From JBCCGE01 sp039029455 (GTDB taxonomy: Bacteria > Pseudomonadota > Gammaproteobacteria > Arenicellales > Poriferihabitantaceae), in assembly GCA_039029455.1 (NCBI GenBank), contig JBCCGE010000005.1, positions 1-64,000 of the forward strand: a stretch of 64,000 bases of DNA, written 5' to 3'. Position 1 is the stretch's first letter, and every line of letters starts with the position of its first letter. The translations under genes and the position numbers were made by a program. The notes below the pieces were generated by a model that saw nothing but the letters and a program-made list of their open reading frames with translations, was not told the DNA's origin and made no database searches. Below are positions 1 through 9,575 of the stretch, piece after piece.

Positions 1-2469
1 CGCGGATGGAAGAGCTTGAGATACACTTCACCCTCCTTATCCCGGCGCGGCGAAGGTAAGACGCTGGTTGCGACTTTGCCCGCTTATCTGAATGCGGTCA
101 CCGGCAGTCCTGTCCATATCGTCACGGTGAACGACTACCTTGCCAAAAGGGATGCAGAATGGATGGGGAAAATCTACAGTTTCCTCGGCTTGACTGTTGG
201 CGTAATTCTGTCTGGCCAGGACCGCGAAGAGAAAAAGTCGGCGTATCAATGTGACATTGTTTACGGCACCAACAATGAATACGGATTCGATTACCTGCGC
301 GACAACATGGCGTTTTCTTCAGAGGAGCGGTTCCAGCGCGGTCTGGGGTTCGCTGTTGTTGACGAAGTCGACTCGATCTTAATCGATGAGGCACGAACAC
401 CTTTGATCATTTCCGGTCCGGCGGAAGAAAGCACCAGTCTTTATGAAGCAATCAACGTCATCGTTCCGAAGTTGCAGCGACAGCATGAGGAGGATGGACC
501 GGGAGATTTCAGCCTTGACGAAAAGGCAAAATCGATTGCGCTCACAGAAGAGGGCCATGATCACGCCGAAAGTCTTTTGACCGAAGCCGGCCTTCTTGAA
601 GAGGGCAGTAGTCTCTATGAAGTTTCAAATATTGGACTGATGCACCACGTGTATGCGGCGTTGCGTGCACACAATATTTTCCAGAAGGATGTCGACTACA
701 TTGTGCGAAACGATCAGGTAGTCATCATCGATGAGTTTACGGGTCGTATGATGGCCGGGCGACGTTGGTCAGACGGGTTGCATCAGGCCGTCGAAGCAAA
801 AGAAGGGGTGACTATCCAGCAGGAAAATCAGACACTGGCTTCAATTACTTTTCAGAATTACTTTCGGTTGTATGACAAGCTTTCAGGGATGACCGGAACC
901 GCCGATACCGAAGCCCCTGAATTCGTGCAGATCTATGGACTCGAAGTGGTAATTCTGCCGACCAACAAAGATATGATTCGCCAGGACGCTCCTGATCTCG
1001 TGTATCGCACGACCACTGAAAAATTTGAAGCCATAGTAGACGGCATCAAAGCATGCATGGAGAAGCAGCAGCCCGTATTGGTGGGAACAGCGTCGATAGA
1101 GTCCTCTGAACTGCTTTCGGGGTTGTTGACGAAAAACAAGATTACCCACCAGGTTCTTAACGCTAAACACCACAGCCGGGAAGCCGAAATTATTGCGGAA
1201 GCTGGTCGTCCCGGAACTGTAACCATAGCAACCAATATGGCTGGCCGTGGCACCGACATCGTGCTCGGAGGAAATCTTGAGTTGCAGCTGGCGGGTCTTG
1301 AAAACGAGTCGGATCATGAGCAGTCTCGGCGGGACTGGCAAAAACGTCATGATGATGTGCTTGCGGCGGGTGGTTTGCATGTGCTGGGCACAGAACGAAA
1401 TGAATCACGTCGGGTTGATAACCAGCTGCGGGGCCGATGCGGTCGACAGGGCGATCCGGGTTCCAGTCAGTTCTATCTTTCTCTGGAAGACAATTTGATG
1501 CGAATTTTCGGTTCAGAGCGCATTTCCGGATTGATGCAGAAGCTGGGTATGGAAGAAGGTGAGGCGATTGAACATCCCTGGGTAACCAGGGCGATCGAAA
1601 ACGCGCAAAAAAAAGTGGAGGGTCATAACTTCGATGCGCGCAAGCAGCTCCTGGAGTATGACGATGTTGCGAATGAACAGAGGAAAGTAATTTACGATCA
1701 GCGCAACATGTTAATGGAGACTAACGATATTTCAGAGAACATCAAGGTTACGACCGAAGAAGTTGTGACTGATGTCATCAACCAATCCATTATTCCACAA
1801 TCTCTTGAGGAGCAGTGGGAGGTCGATGATCTGGAAAAGGATCTGGAAAGTAACTTTGGGTTGTCGCTTCCCGTGCGCGAGTGGCTGGACTCGGATGAAG
1901 AGCTTTACGAAGAAACGCTGAGACAGAAAATTCTGAAATCTGTAACCGACTCGCTGTCGGAAAAGGAATCCCGTGTCGGTGAGGACAACATGCGGCACTT
2001 TGAGAAGGCCGTGATGCTGAAAGTTCTTGATGAACAGTGGAAGGAACACCTGGCAAACATGGATCACCTGAGGCAGGGTATAGGTCTGCGCGGTTACGCT
2101 CAAAAAAACCCCAAGCAGGAGTACAAGCGGGAGGCTTTTGAGATGTTCACTGGTATGCTGGATACCGTTAAAAGCGAGGTCATCTCTATACTGACACGCT
2201 TTCGTATTCCGACCGCTGAGGAGATTGCAGAAATGGAAGAGCAGCAACGTCTGGCGCAGGAGCGACAGTACGCTCGGGATCAAAGTTCTGACGGTGAGAA
2301 TCCGGATGCTTCAGCCGCCCCTGTGCGAATGCCACGAAAACCGCAAAAAAATGTAGGGTACGAACGAAGCGAGACAGTTGTGCGTTCGGGCAAAAAAATT
2401 GGACGGAATGAACCTTGTCCCTGCGGCTCGGGCAAGAAGTTCAAGCAATGCCACGGTCGTCTTGGATAG
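1..2469 (+). CDS. secA: Protein translocase ATPase SecA, 5' end missing
   Basis: SecA is the ATPase motor that pushes unfolded preproteins through the SecYEG channel. The frame is open from the left edge. Recognisable SecA starts at base ~49 with GEGKT (Walker A), followed by [16 protein letters not shown], Walker [25 protein letters not shown] and the helicase motif [13 protein letters not shown]. It ends in the zinc-binding SEC-C tail [13 protein letters not shown]. About 95-100 N-terminal residues are missing. The residues just before GEGKT read SLSRR, whereas SecA almost always has an MRT-type sequence there, so the first ~48 bases may not belong to this gene. A TTG at 16 opens the frame but is not the true start. 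argJ follows on the same strand after 36 bases. Confidence 0.97.
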   Translation, partial: RGWKSLRYTSPSLSRRGEGKTLVATLPAYLNAVTGSPVHIVTVNDYLAKRDAEWMGKIYSFLGLTVGVILSGQDREEKKSAYQCDIVYGTNNEYGFDYLRDNMAFSSEERFQRGLGFAVVDEVDSILIDEARTPLIISGPAEESTSLYEAINVIVPKLQRQHEEDGPGDFSLDEKAKSIALTEEGHDHAESLLTEAGLLEEGSSLYEVSNIGLMHHVYAALRAHNIFQKDVDYIVRNDQVVIIDEFTGRMMAGRRWSDGLHQAVEAKEGVTIQQENQTLASITFQNYFRLYDKLSGMTGTADTEAPEFVQIYGLEVVILPTNKDMIRQDAPDLVYRTTTEKFEAIVDGIKACMEKQQPVLVGTASIESSELLSGLLTKNKITHQVLNAKHHSREAEIIAEAGRPGTVTIATNMAGRGTDIVLGGNLELQLAGLENESDHEQSRRDWQKRHDDVLAAGGLHVLGTERNESRRVDNQLRGRCGRQGDPGSSQFYLSLEDNLMRIFGSERISGLMQKLGMEEGEAIEHPWVTRAIENAQKKVEGHNFDARKQLLEYDDVANEQRKVIYDQRNMLMETNDISENIKVTTEEVVTDVINQSIIPQSLEEQWEVDDLEKDLESNFGLSLPVREWLDSDEELYEETLRQKILKSVTDSLSEKESRVGEDNMRHFEKAVMLKVLDEQWKEHLANMDHLRQGIGLRGYAQKNPKQEYKREAFEMFTGMLDTVKSEVISILTRFRIPTAEEIAEMEEQQRLAQERQYARDQSSDGENPDASAAPVRMPRKPQKNVGYERSETVVRSGKKIGRNEPCPCGSGKKFKQCHGRLG

Positions 2470-2505
2470 GGTGTCGCCCGGTCTGACCCGATCTGTTAGA
2501 ACACG

Positions 2506-3729
2506 ATGAGTAAATCACCGCTGGCTCCCGCCGAAACACCTCGACTGCCCGGTATTTCGGGATTTCGTGTCTGGGTTGCGGAGACCGGCATGAAATACAA
2601 AGGGCGCTGCGATCTGCTTGTCGTCCACTGTGAGGAAGAGACATCCGTGGCTGGGGTGCTGACCCAATCAAGCACGTCGAGTGCGCCGGTACAATGGTGT
2701 CGTGAGAATTTGAACAACGGCCGCGCTCGAGCGCTTGTGGTTAATGCCGGCAATGCCAACGCCTTTACGGGATCTGCAGGCAGAACCAGTGTTTCTGAGG
2801 TGTGTACCAGACTGGGGGAGGCAATCAACTGTTTGCCACAAGAAATAATGACGGCGTCGACAGGCGTGATCGGTGAGCAACTGGATACGGCTGCAATTAC
2901 CAGGCACTTCGCCGGTATGACCGAACACTTTGGTGATGATTGGAATGCAGCCGCAGAAGCGATAATGACTACCGACACGTTCGCCAAAGTTTCCAATCGA
3001 ACATGTCAGATAGGTGACTGCACGGTCACCCTGAACGGAATTGCCAAGGGATCAGGAATGATCGAGCCCAATATGGCAACCATGCTGGCTTTTGTGTTCA
3101 CAGATGCCGAAATTCCACCTGGCGTGCTTAAAACTCTGCTCGTTGAAGCGAATGAAGGTGCATTCAATGCCGTTACTGTAGACAGTGATACCTCAACAAG
3201 CGATACCTGTCTGATATTTGCCAGTGGACGGGCGAGTCATATGGCCATCACAGATGGTGATTCCGAACATCTGATCGATTTCAAGGAGCGACTGGCTGAT
3301 TTAATGCAGGATCTGGCGATTCAGATCGTTCGGGATGGAGAAGGCGCAACAAAACTGGTTCGGATAGATGTTCAGGGTGCTGGTACGGATGATGACGCCC
3401 GACTGGTTGGCAAGTCGATTGCCAATTCGCCATTGGTTAAAACAGCGATTGCAGGTGAAGATGCAAACTGGGGTCGAATCGTGATGGCGGTAGGTAAATC
3501 CGGTGCACTAGTTGACCAGAATCGTTTGAATATCAGTATAGGCGGCGTTGCCATCACTGCGAACGGCGCGCCGCTGCCGGATTACGATGAAATACCTGTA
3601 GCGTCACATTTAAAAGGTTCCGAGATTGACGTCGCTGTTGATCTGGGTATGGGAACCGGCCATGCGCTCACATGGACCTGCGATTTGACCCACGGTTATA
3701 TCGAAATTAATGCTGACTACCGTTCCTGA
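2506..3729 (+). CDS. argJ: Bifunctional glutamate N-acetyltransferase / ornithine acetyltransferase ArgJ
   Basis: ArgJ moves the acetyl group from N-acetylornithine to glutamate, which recycles acetyl in arginine synthesis; many members also use acetyl-CoA. The 407-residue length is normal. The proprotein self-cleaves at the Thr of the motif KGSGMIEPNMATML, seen here near residue 190, giving alpha and beta chains. Other family landmarks are VVNAGNANAFTG, AVTVDSDTSTSDT and the C-terminal EDANWGRI. It lies 36 bases after secA. Its last 20 bases overlap the start of the Nudix gene, so the two are probably translated from one message. Whether it also does the first (acetyl-CoA) step cannot be told from sequence; no argA was seen in the window. 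Confidence 0.96.
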   Translation: MSKSPLAPAETPRLPGISGFRVWVAETGMKYKGRCDLLVVHCEEETSVAGVLTQSSTSSAPVQWCRENLNNGRARALVVNAGNANAFTGSAGRTSVSEVCTRLGEAINCLPQEIMTASTGVIGEQLDTAAITRHFAGMTEHFGDDWNAAAEAIMTTDTFAKVSNRTCQIGDCTVTLNGIAKGSGMIEPNMATMLAFVFTDAEIPPGVLKTLLVEANEGAFNAVTVDSDTSTSDTCLIFASGRASHMAITDGDSEHLIDFKERLADLMQDLAIQIVRDGEGATKLVRIDVQGAGTDDDARLVGKSIANSPLVKTAIAGEDANWGRIVMAVGKSGALVDQNRLNISIGGVAITANGAPLPDYDEIPVASHLKGSEIDVAVDLGMGTGHALTWTCDLTHGYIEINADYRS

Positions 3730-4117
3730 GGATCGGCTGAATGTTGCCGTCGGTGTAGTGTGGCGTGACGATGGGTCGATGCTGGTTCAGCAGCGTACGC
3801 CCGGGCGTCCATGTGCAGGAAAATGGGAATTTCCCGGCGGCAAAATCGAGCACAACGAAACACCGCTTGACGCCCTGAGTCGGGAGCTTATGGAAGAGCT
3901 TGGTATTTGTGTAGAGGATGCAACACCGCTGACCAATATCGCTTTTGACTATACCCACGCCAATGTCTGGTTGCAGGTATTCGAAGTGCACACGTTTACT
4001 GGCGAAGTAAAAGGTTGCGAGGGTCAGGAGATTTCATGGCGTACAGTGAGCACTATAAGGGAACTCGATCTGCTGGAGGCGGTTGAACCTATACTCCAGG
4101 CGTTACAAAAGTCCTGA
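3710..4117 (+). CDS. mutT: Nudix hydrolase, MutT-type 8-oxo-dGTP diphosphatase
   Basis: MutT-type enzymes remove oxidised guanine nucleotides (8-oxo-dGTP) from the pool and so prevent AT-to-CG transversions. The 135-residue protein has an intact Nudix box, G-x5-E-x7-REL-x-EE-x-G, at about residues 40-62 (GGKIEHNETPLDALSRELME, then ELG), preceded by GKWEFPGG. The start overlaps the end of argJ by 20 bases in another frame. This secA-argJ-mutT order is common in gammaproteobacteria. The stop lies one base from the stop of convergent coaE. A 6-bp inverted repeat with a 4-base loop (4119-4134) sits at that junction. Substrate specificity within the Nudix family is inferred from context and from resemblance to MutT. 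Confidence 0.9.
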   Translation: MLTTVPEDRLNVAVGVVWRDDGSMLVQQRTPGRPCAGKWEFPGGKIEHNETPLDALSRELMEELGICVEDATPLTNIAFDYTHANVWLQVFEVHTFTGEVKGCEGQEISWRTVSTIRELDLLEAVEPILQALQKS

Positions 4118-4118
4118 A

Positions 4119-4727
4119 TCAACTGCTGAGTTGACTGCTTAAGCGCAGATAGTCCTGATGCAGAAGGGCTACCTTGTTGCAAAGCTCAACGAGCGTGCCA
4201 TCATTGACAATGATATCGTCTGCCGCTGTCAGTCTCTGGTCGTCGCTTGCCTGCGAAGACGCAATTTTTCTGAACTCTGATTCTGTAAGGTCGCGTGATG
4301 ACTCTACGCGCTGCCATCGAAGCTCTTCCGGACTTTGGACCACCAGAATTCTGTCGAATTTGTCCTCCTGCCCGCTCTCTATGAGCAAGGGTATCTCGAG
4401 TACACAGTAGGGACCGGTGTGATGGTCGGCGCGAGAATGCATTTGCTGACGGATTTCCGGATGGACAAGTTGTTCCAGCCAGTCTTTTTGTGCCGCATCA
4501 GAGAAAACAATGTTGCGAACCACTTGCCGATCTATAGAACCATCGATAGCTTTAGCTTCAGCCCCAAACCGTTCAATAATTTCAGAATAAACAGATGAGC
4601 CAGGCCGATAAAGATCGTGAACTACTTGATCAGCGTCGATAGTCATCACATCAAGCCTGCGAAAGCAGTCCGCTGCCGCAGACTTGCCGCTGCCAATACC
4701 ACCGGTGAGACCCACTTTATATGACAT
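4119..4727 (-). CDS. coaE: Dephospho-CoA kinase CoaE
   Basis: CoaE phosphorylates the 3'-hydroxyl of dephospho-CoA, the last step of coenzyme A synthesis. The 202-residue protein starts with the P-loop GLTGGIGSGKSAAAD (residues ~6-20), then TIDADQVVHDLY, the lid-region HPEIR and the LLIESG segment typical of the family. Its ATG shares one base with the stop codon of pilD (TGATG), which suggests translational coupling, so it is the last gene of the pilB-pilC-pilD-coaE unit. The same order is found in many gammaproteobacteria. coaD, the preceding step of the pathway, is also in this window at ~20.7 kb. Confidence 0.96.
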   Translation of the reverse strand: MSYKVGLTGGIGSGKSAAADCFRRLDVMTIDADQVVHDLYRPGSSVYSEIIERFGAEAKAIDGSIDRQVVRNIVFSDAAQKDWLEQLVHPEIRQQMHSRADHHTGPYCVLEIPLLIESGQEDKFDRILVVQSPEELRWQRVESSRDLTESEFRKIASSQASDDQRLTAADDIIVNDGTLVELCNKVALLHQDYLRLSSQLSS

Positions 4728-5608
4728 CAGAATTTCAACAGTGCCAGGTAGTTTGTTACCAGCTGATCACCCCAAAAAAGTGCAATCCATGCGCCGAGTG
4801 CCAGAAAAGGACCGAATGAAATAGGTATTTCTCGCGATTGACGCCTCGTGAGGATAAGTCCCAGCGCAAACAGGGTTCCTGCCAGGGAAGCCAATAACGC
4901 AACCAGTGGCAATGACTGCCACCCCAGCCATGCGCCGATGGCCGCAAGCAGTTTGAAATCCCCGTAGCCCATGCCCTGTTTTCCGGTAATTCTGAAATGC
5001 ACCTGGAACAAAATCCACAGTGACAGATAGCCGACAATCGCGCCGATGACGGCTGAATGGATTGAGGTAAATGTGGACCACAAATTCACAAAAAGACCCA
5101 TCCAAAGCAGGGGAATAGTCAGATCATCCGGAAGCAGCTGACAGTCGGCATCAATCAGGGACAGTGTGATCAGTGTCCAGATCAGAATTAATGCGGCGAT
5201 CAGTTGCAGTGACACCGGGAAAAAGAAAGCCGCGTGCACGGTGAACAACCCCGTGGCCAGCTCGACAACAGGATACCTTGGAGATATTCGTTGGCTGCAA
5301 TTCGCGCATTTCCCCCGCAAAAACAGATATCCCAAAATGGGAACATTGTGCCAGGGCTTTATTTTAGATTTGCACTGCGGGCAGTGAGACGGTGTAGTTA
5401 CCAGATCAGGAGGTTCTTCCGGTAGTTCAGAGTATTCACCCGCTTCACCAACAAAATAGTCTCTGCAGTGACTCTCCCATTGAAATTGAAGTCGCTTGGG
5501 TAAACGCAGTACGACTACATTCAGGAAACTGCCAATACACGCACCGAGAACAAACAGCAGTATATAGAGGGTTGTGGGGCTTGCTTGCAGAGCGGTAACG
5601 ACGTTCAT
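4727..5608 (-). CDS. pilD: Type IV prepilin peptidase / N-methyltransferase PilD
   Basis: PilD is an inner-membrane aspartic protease that cuts the leader from type IV prepilins and pseudopilins and methylates the new N-terminal residue. The 293-residue protein has GACIGSFLNVVVLRLP near the N-terminus, a cytoplasmic domain with a tetra-cysteine zinc site (CPQC and CANC, residues ~75-100), several hydrophobic helices, and both catalytic aspartate regions (DADCQLLPDDLT and GMGYGDFKLLAA). The methyltransferase domain is therefore retained. It sits 83 bases after pilC and is coupled to coaE. It may also process type II secretion pseudopilins; no such genes are visible here. Confidence 0.95.
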   Translation of the reverse strand: MNVVTALQASPTTLYILLFVLGACIGSFLNVVVLRLPKRLQFQWESHCRDYFVGEAGEYSELPEEPPDLVTTPSHCPQCKSKIKPWHNVPILGYLFLRGKCANCSQRISPRYPVVELATGLFTVHAAFFFPVSLQLIAALILIWTLITLSLIDADCQLLPDDLTIPLLWMGLFVNLWSTFTSIHSAVIGAIVGYLSLWILFQVHFRITGKQGMGYGDFKLLAAIGAWLGWQSLPLVALLASLAGTLFALGLILTRRQSREIPISFGPFLALGAWIALFWGDQLVTNYLALLKF

Positions 5609-5691
5609 AGTGTAAGTCAGTCAGCACGAGACCACTCGCAGAGTGGCCATACTATACCTGGATCTACAACCCGACTCGCCAGTGCTGGCGA

Positions 5692-6912
5692 CTAGAATAC
5701 AGCACCGAGCTTGAAAATTGGCAGATACATCGCGATAACGATCGTGCCCACGATAATACCCAGTATGATGATAAGAAACGGTTCAACCAGAGAACTGATT
5801 ACGGCTACCGCGTTGTCAACTTCGTTTTCGTAGAAATCCGCTACCTTGTCGAGCATGCGCTCCAGCTCACCCGCCTCTTCACCGGTAGACACCATCTGTA
5901 AAACCATCCCCGGAAACAGACCGGTATCCGACATGGAGCCTTCGAGAGATCGGCCTGTTGAAACATCATTTCTGACTTTAAGCACGCCCTGACCGTAGAC
6001 CCTGTTGCCCGCTGCAGCTGATACAGTTTCAAGTGCGTCGACGAGCGGAATGCCGGCGCCAAACATCGTCGCAAGCGTGCGCGAAACCCTGGCGATTATG
6101 GATTTTCGGATGATGGGACCGAATACCGGAATCCTCAGTATCATGCGATCGTACATGTGCTGCATTTTGGGCGATCGCTTGTAACTGTAGTAGAGGACTG
6201 TCCCACCAACCATAAAGCAGATCAGAAATATGAACCAGTACTGCTGGAACAAGTGAGACATATCCACGACAAAACGCGTAAGAGACGGCAAATCAGCGCC
6301 AAAGTCCGTGAACAGTGTTTCAAATTCCGGGATAACCACAATCAACAGTATGGCAACGATAACGATCGCTACAATGATTACGAGAGCAGGGTAAAAAAGA
6401 GCAGATCGAACTTTACTTTTGATGCGTTCGATTTTTTCCATATAGGTTGCGATCTTGTCCATCAGGATGTCCAGTGTTCCCGACTCTTCGCCGACCGTAA
6501 CGAGACTGGTATAAAGCCGGCTAAAGTGTCCCGGATGCTTCCTCAGTGAAGCGCTCAGAGTTGTGCCGGCTTCGACGTCTTCCCGAATGCTGCCTAACAG
6601 TTTTTTGACAGCCTGCTTTTCATTGCCCAGGGTGATTCCACGCAGGGCTTGCGCAATTGGAATGCCCGCTTCAATCATGGTGGCCAACTGCCGGGTTAGA
6701 AACACGACGTCTTTTACTTTGACCGTGTTTCCGATGCTGAACAGGGGCGCGGCCTGTTTTCTGATTTTCTTGACCTGAATGCCCTGTCTTCGAAGCAGCA
6801 ATCGAGCGGTCTGAATATTGAGTGCTTCGATTTCGCCAGAAGCTTTGCGATTTCCTTTATCGATACCCCGCCAGGTAAATGTTGCAACCTGTTCTTTTTT
6901 CTTTTTCGCCAT
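5692..6912 (-). CDS. pilC: Type IV pilus inner-membrane platform protein PilC
   Basis: PilC is the polytopic platform on which the PilB ATPase works to add pilin subunits. The 406-residue length is normal. It has two repeated T2SSF domains: the first contains LARQLATMIEAGIPIAQAL, the second ISRTLATMFGAGIPLVDALE-like sequence (VSRTLATMFGAGIPLVDAL). Hydrophobic segments occur near residues 170-195 and 220-245 and at the C-terminus. The N-terminus is lysine-rich (MAKKKKEQ). It starts 5 bases after the pilB stop, which indicates one operon. No pilin (pilA) gene is adjacent. Confidence 0.95.
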   Translation of the reverse strand: MAKKKKEQVATFTWRGIDKGNRKASGEIEALNIQTARLLLRRQGIQVKKIRKQAAPLFSIGNTVKVKDVVFLTRQLATMIEAGIPIAQALRGITLGNEKQAVKKLLGSIREDVEAGTTLSASLRKHPGHFSRLYTSLVTVGEESGTLDILMDKIATYMEKIERIKSKVRSALFYPALVIIVAIVIVAILLIVVIPEFETLFTDFGADLPSLTRFVVDMSHLFQQYWFIFLICFMVGGTVLYYSYKRSPKMQHMYDRMILRIPVFGPIIRKSIIARVSRTLATMFGAGIPLVDALETVSAAAGNRVYGQGVLKVRNDVSTGRSLEGSMSDTGLFPGMVLQMVSTGEEAGELERMLDKVADFYENEVDNAVAVISSLVEPFLIIILGIIVGTIVIAMYLPIFKLGAVF

Positions 6913-6917
6913 GTTTT

Positions 6918-8651
6918 TTAGTCTGTTGTTACCCGTTCAACTTCCTCAAGCGTTGTGACGCCCGCAGCAACTTTGATCAGTCCTGATTCGCGCATGGTCA
7001 GAACATCTTCAGCTGCAGCCTGTCTTGCAATGTCCAGCGTTGACCCTCCTGACATTACAAGATCTGAAATCATATCGCTCATCGGCATGACTTCAAAAAT
7101 TCCCGTGCGCCCGCGATATCCGCTGGTGCAACCACTGCAACCAATCGCCTCGTAAAGTTCCAGTGATTCCAGATCCTCCTGCGAATACCCTGCACGGAGG
7201 AGCACTTCATCATTGTAGTTCACCGGCTGGCGACAGGAATCGCACAGTCGTCTGACCAGCCTCTGCGCAATTACCAAATTCACTGACGATGCGATATTGA
7301 ATGGAGCTACACCCATATTCATCAGCCTGGTCAGAGAGCTGGGTGCGTCATTTGTGTGTAGCGTGGAGAGCACAAGGTGCCCGGTCTGTGCGGCTTTGAT
7401 TGCGATTTCCGCTGTTTCTAGATCCCTGATCTCCCCAACCATAAGTACATCGGGGTCCTGACGCAGAAAAGCACGCAAAACGCGAGCAAATGAGAGTCCT
7501 GTTTTTTCGTTGATGTTAACTTGATTGACCCCACTGACATAAATCTCGACAGGGTCTTCAACACTGGAGATATTGCGCTCCACTGTGTTCAGAACATTGA
7601 TTGCTGAATACAGAGACACTGTTTTACCGCTTCCTGTCGGTCCTGTTACCAGTATCATGCCGTGTGGTTGCGCTGCGGCGACACGATAAAGTTCCAGCTG
7701 TTTTTCATCCATGCCGATGGTCTCCAGACCAAGATTGGCGGAACCGGTATCAAGGACCCTGATAACCATTTTTTCGCCGAACAGGGTCGGCATGGTGCTG
7801 ACCCTGAAATCGATTGTCCGACTGCGTGAAAACTGCAGTTTCATTCGACCGTCCTGAGGGAGTCGTCTCTCTGCAATATCGAGCTTGGACAGAATCTTGA
7901 GGCGGGCGATTATTTTAAACACAAGACCCTGTGGAGGATTCACCGCATCGTGAAGCACGCCGTCAATACGATAGCGGATTCGGGTATTTCGTTCGTAGGG
8001 CTCTATGTGGATATCCGACGCGCCTCTTCGAATTCCGTCCTGCAGTATCTTGTTTACAAAACGGACAATCGGTGTGTCGATATTGAGGTCGAGTGGCGCG
8101 TTAGGGTCGTCTTCTACCTCAGTGGACAGGTCGATATCGTCGAGTCCGCCTTCGCTGACAATGTCCGACAGGCTGACATCGGAATCTTCCTCCAGAAGAT
8201 TTTCCAGCACCAGTCGAAGTTTGCGCGGATCGACGAGAACCGGACTGACACCCAGACCTGTATTAAATTTAATATCGTCAAGACCCGCGTTGTTACTCGG
8301 ATCTCCAACCGCGATAAAGAGTTTTGTGCCACGCATATAGAGTGGCAGCATGTGGTGTTTCTCAATCAGCTGGTTGGGAACGATCTGCAGCGGAGATAAT
8401 TCCGTGTTGATTGAGTCCAGCTCTACGAAGGGAATGCCGAACTCCTCAGAAGCAATCATGCTGGCTTCAAGAGCGGGTACCGAATTTTGCTCTATTGCCT
8501 GCAGATAAAACGAGCGGTTTTCCTGCATGGCATTGGAGAGTATTTCCTGCGCAGCAGCCTCCGAGATGAGTTTGCGCGAGATCATCTTTTTTGCCATTCC
8601 AGGCAGACTGAGTTTTACTTCCGGTTCTTTTCTTTCTTCGGCTTCACTCAT
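6918..8651 (-). CDS. pilB: Type IV pilus assembly ATPase PilB
   Basis: PilB is the hexameric ATPase that powers pilus extension. The 577-residue protein has an N-terminal MshEN/T2SSE-N domain, then the secretion-ATPase core: Walker A GPTGSGKTVSLYS near residue 340, the Asp and His boxes, Walker B DPDVLMVGEIRDLETAE, and STLHTNDAPSSL. A zinc-binding tetra-cysteine site follows (CDSC and CSGC). These features separate it from the retraction ATPase PilT, which is shorter and lacks the N-terminal domain. It is the first gene of the pilB-pilC-pilD-coaE unit; its promoter should lie in the 403-base gap before iscR, but none was clear on this strand. Confidence 0.96.
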   Translation of the reverse strand: MSEAEERKEPEVKLSLPGMAKKMISRKLISEAAAQEILSNAMQENRSFYLQAIEQNSVPALEASMIASEEFGIPFVELDSINTELSPLQIVPNQLIEKHHMLPLYMRGTKLFIAVGDPSNNAGLDDIKFNTGLGVSPVLVDPRKLRLVLENLLEEDSDVSLSDIVSEGGLDDIDLSTEVEDDPNAPLDLNIDTPIVRFVNKILQDGIRRGASDIHIEPYERNTRIRYRIDGVLHDAVNPPQGLVFKIIARLKILSKLDIAERRLPQDGRMKLQFSRSRTIDFRVSTMPTLFGEKMVIRVLDTGSANLGLETIGMDEKQLELYRVAAAQPHGMILVTGPTGSGKTVSLYSAINVLNTVERNISSVEDPVEIYVSGVNQVNINEKTGLSFARVLRAFLRQDPDVLMVGEIRDLETAEIAIKAAQTGHLVLSTLHTNDAPSSLTRLMNMGVAPFNIASSVNLVIAQRLVRRLCDSCRQPVNYNDEVLLRAGYSQEDLESLELYEAIGCSGCTSGYRGRTGIFEVMPMSDMISDLVMSGGSTLDIARQAAAEDVLTMRESGLIKVAAGVTTLEEVERVTTD

Positions 8652-9054
8652 AAGAGAATTCCTCTTCGAGGCAACAATATTGAATCTCGACTCAATTGGA
8701 ACAGTACGAGTATGATCTAAATCTCGGCGTAATTTGTTTTGAGCTGTCAGTTCGCGAGCTATTCAGGATTCGACCGTCCTGACGTCGAACAGTCCCACGA
8801 ATATCCGCGAATGCTGCATTGTTAACGCTGGCGAGCGAATGCAGCACAATATGTGACTGCCAGCACCACCCCACAAATGCATAAAGTGTAACAAATTCGG
8901 GCATTAAATCGTTGATATTGCCGACAATTAAAAAACCAACTAAAATACTCAGGAATTCACGAGTCTTTGACCGTCAGAACCCTACACTCCGCGCTGAAAT
9001 TCCCGAAGTTTGGATTTGATGAGCCCAAGTTCAGGAAAAACCTGACATTCTGCT
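8652..9054. other. Divergent intergenic region between pilB and iscR
   Basis: This 403-base gap separates the leftward pil operon from the rightward iscR-suf operon. The rightward promoter and operator candidate lie at 8918-8953 and are listed separately. A 70-codon leftward frame at 8692-8904 has no recognisable features and is not called. I see no convincing sigma54 or sigma70 promoter for pilB. Confidence 0.6.
8918..8953 (+). promoter_or_regulatory. Predicted iscR-suf promoter with IscR-like operator
   Basis: A sigma70-type promoter can be read as -35 TTGCCG (8918-8923), a 17-base spacer and -10 TAAAAT (8941-8946), which puts the start of transcription near 8953, about 100 bases before iscR. 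Over the -10 lies ccaactaaaatactcagg (8936-8953). It matches about 13 of 17 core positions of the type 1 IscR consensus as I recall it. In E. coli, IscR carrying a [2Fe-2S] cluster represses its own promoter from such sites. The arrangement suggests autorepression of the whole suf operon when clusters are plentiful. This is a by-eye match. Confidence 0.5.
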
Positions 9055-9534
9055 ATGAGATTAACGACCAAAGGCCGCTATGCGGTCACTGCAATGATTG
9101 ACCTCGCCATGAACCAGTTCATGGGTCCGGTCACTCTGAAGAGTATTTCCTCAAATCAGGGGATTTCATTGTCGTATCTTGAGCAGTTATTTTCGAAGAT
9201 GCGAAAGTCCAACCTTGTTGAGGGCACTCGGGGTCCCGGGGGAGGGTACGTACTGGCCCGGGATGTAAATGAGATCACTATCGCTGACATTATTATCGCT
9301 GTGGATGAGCCCCTCGATATAACTGAGTGCGATGGTTTGCAAAACTGCAAAGATGGAAAACGCTGCCTGTCCCACGATCTGTGGAGTGAGTTGAGCGATC
9401 AGCTTTACAGTTTTCTGTCCGGGATTCAGTTAGGCGATCTCATGGAGAGAAGCGGGTTGCCCCTTGATGGTAGCCATCCAGCCACCAGAATTCAAAGACA
9501 GGAGGTCAATATCCCCACGCTCGAAAGGCACTAA
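9055..9534 (+). CDS. iscR: Fe-S cluster regulator IscR (Rrf2 family)
   Basis: IscR senses iron-sulfur cluster status and controls cluster-assembly genes. The 159-residue protein has an N-terminal winged helix (MRLTTKGRYAVTAMIDLA, then GISLSYLEQLFSKMR and GPGGGY in the wing). The cluster ligands are Cys92, Cys98, Cys104 and His107, the same numbers as in E. coli IscR. This argues for a genuine cluster-binding IscR and not a generic Rrf2 protein. It is followed after 41 bases by sufB, so it is the first gene of the suf operon and probably its regulator. In E. coli iscR instead heads the isc operon; iscR-suf linkage is seen in many other proteobacteria. Confidence 0.95.
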   Translation: MRLTTKGRYAVTAMIDLAMNQFMGPVTLKSISSNQGISLSYLEQLFSKMRKSNLVEGTRGPGGGYVLARDVNEITIADIIIAVDEPLDITECDGLQNCKDGKRCLSHDLWSELSDQLYSFLSGIQLGDLMERSGLPLDGSHPATRIQRQEVNIPTLERH

Positions 9535-9575
9535 AACCGGTAATTTAGTTAACTTTTTCCCCAAGATTCAAGCAA

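Noticed and set aside
1732..2283. Long leftward frame of 183 codons inside secA
   Set aside because: Fully inside a well-supported gene; composition is that of a shadow frame.
8692..8904. Leftward 70-codon frame between pilB and iscR
   Set aside because: No Shine-Dalgarno, no recognisable domain, and it lies in a promoter region.
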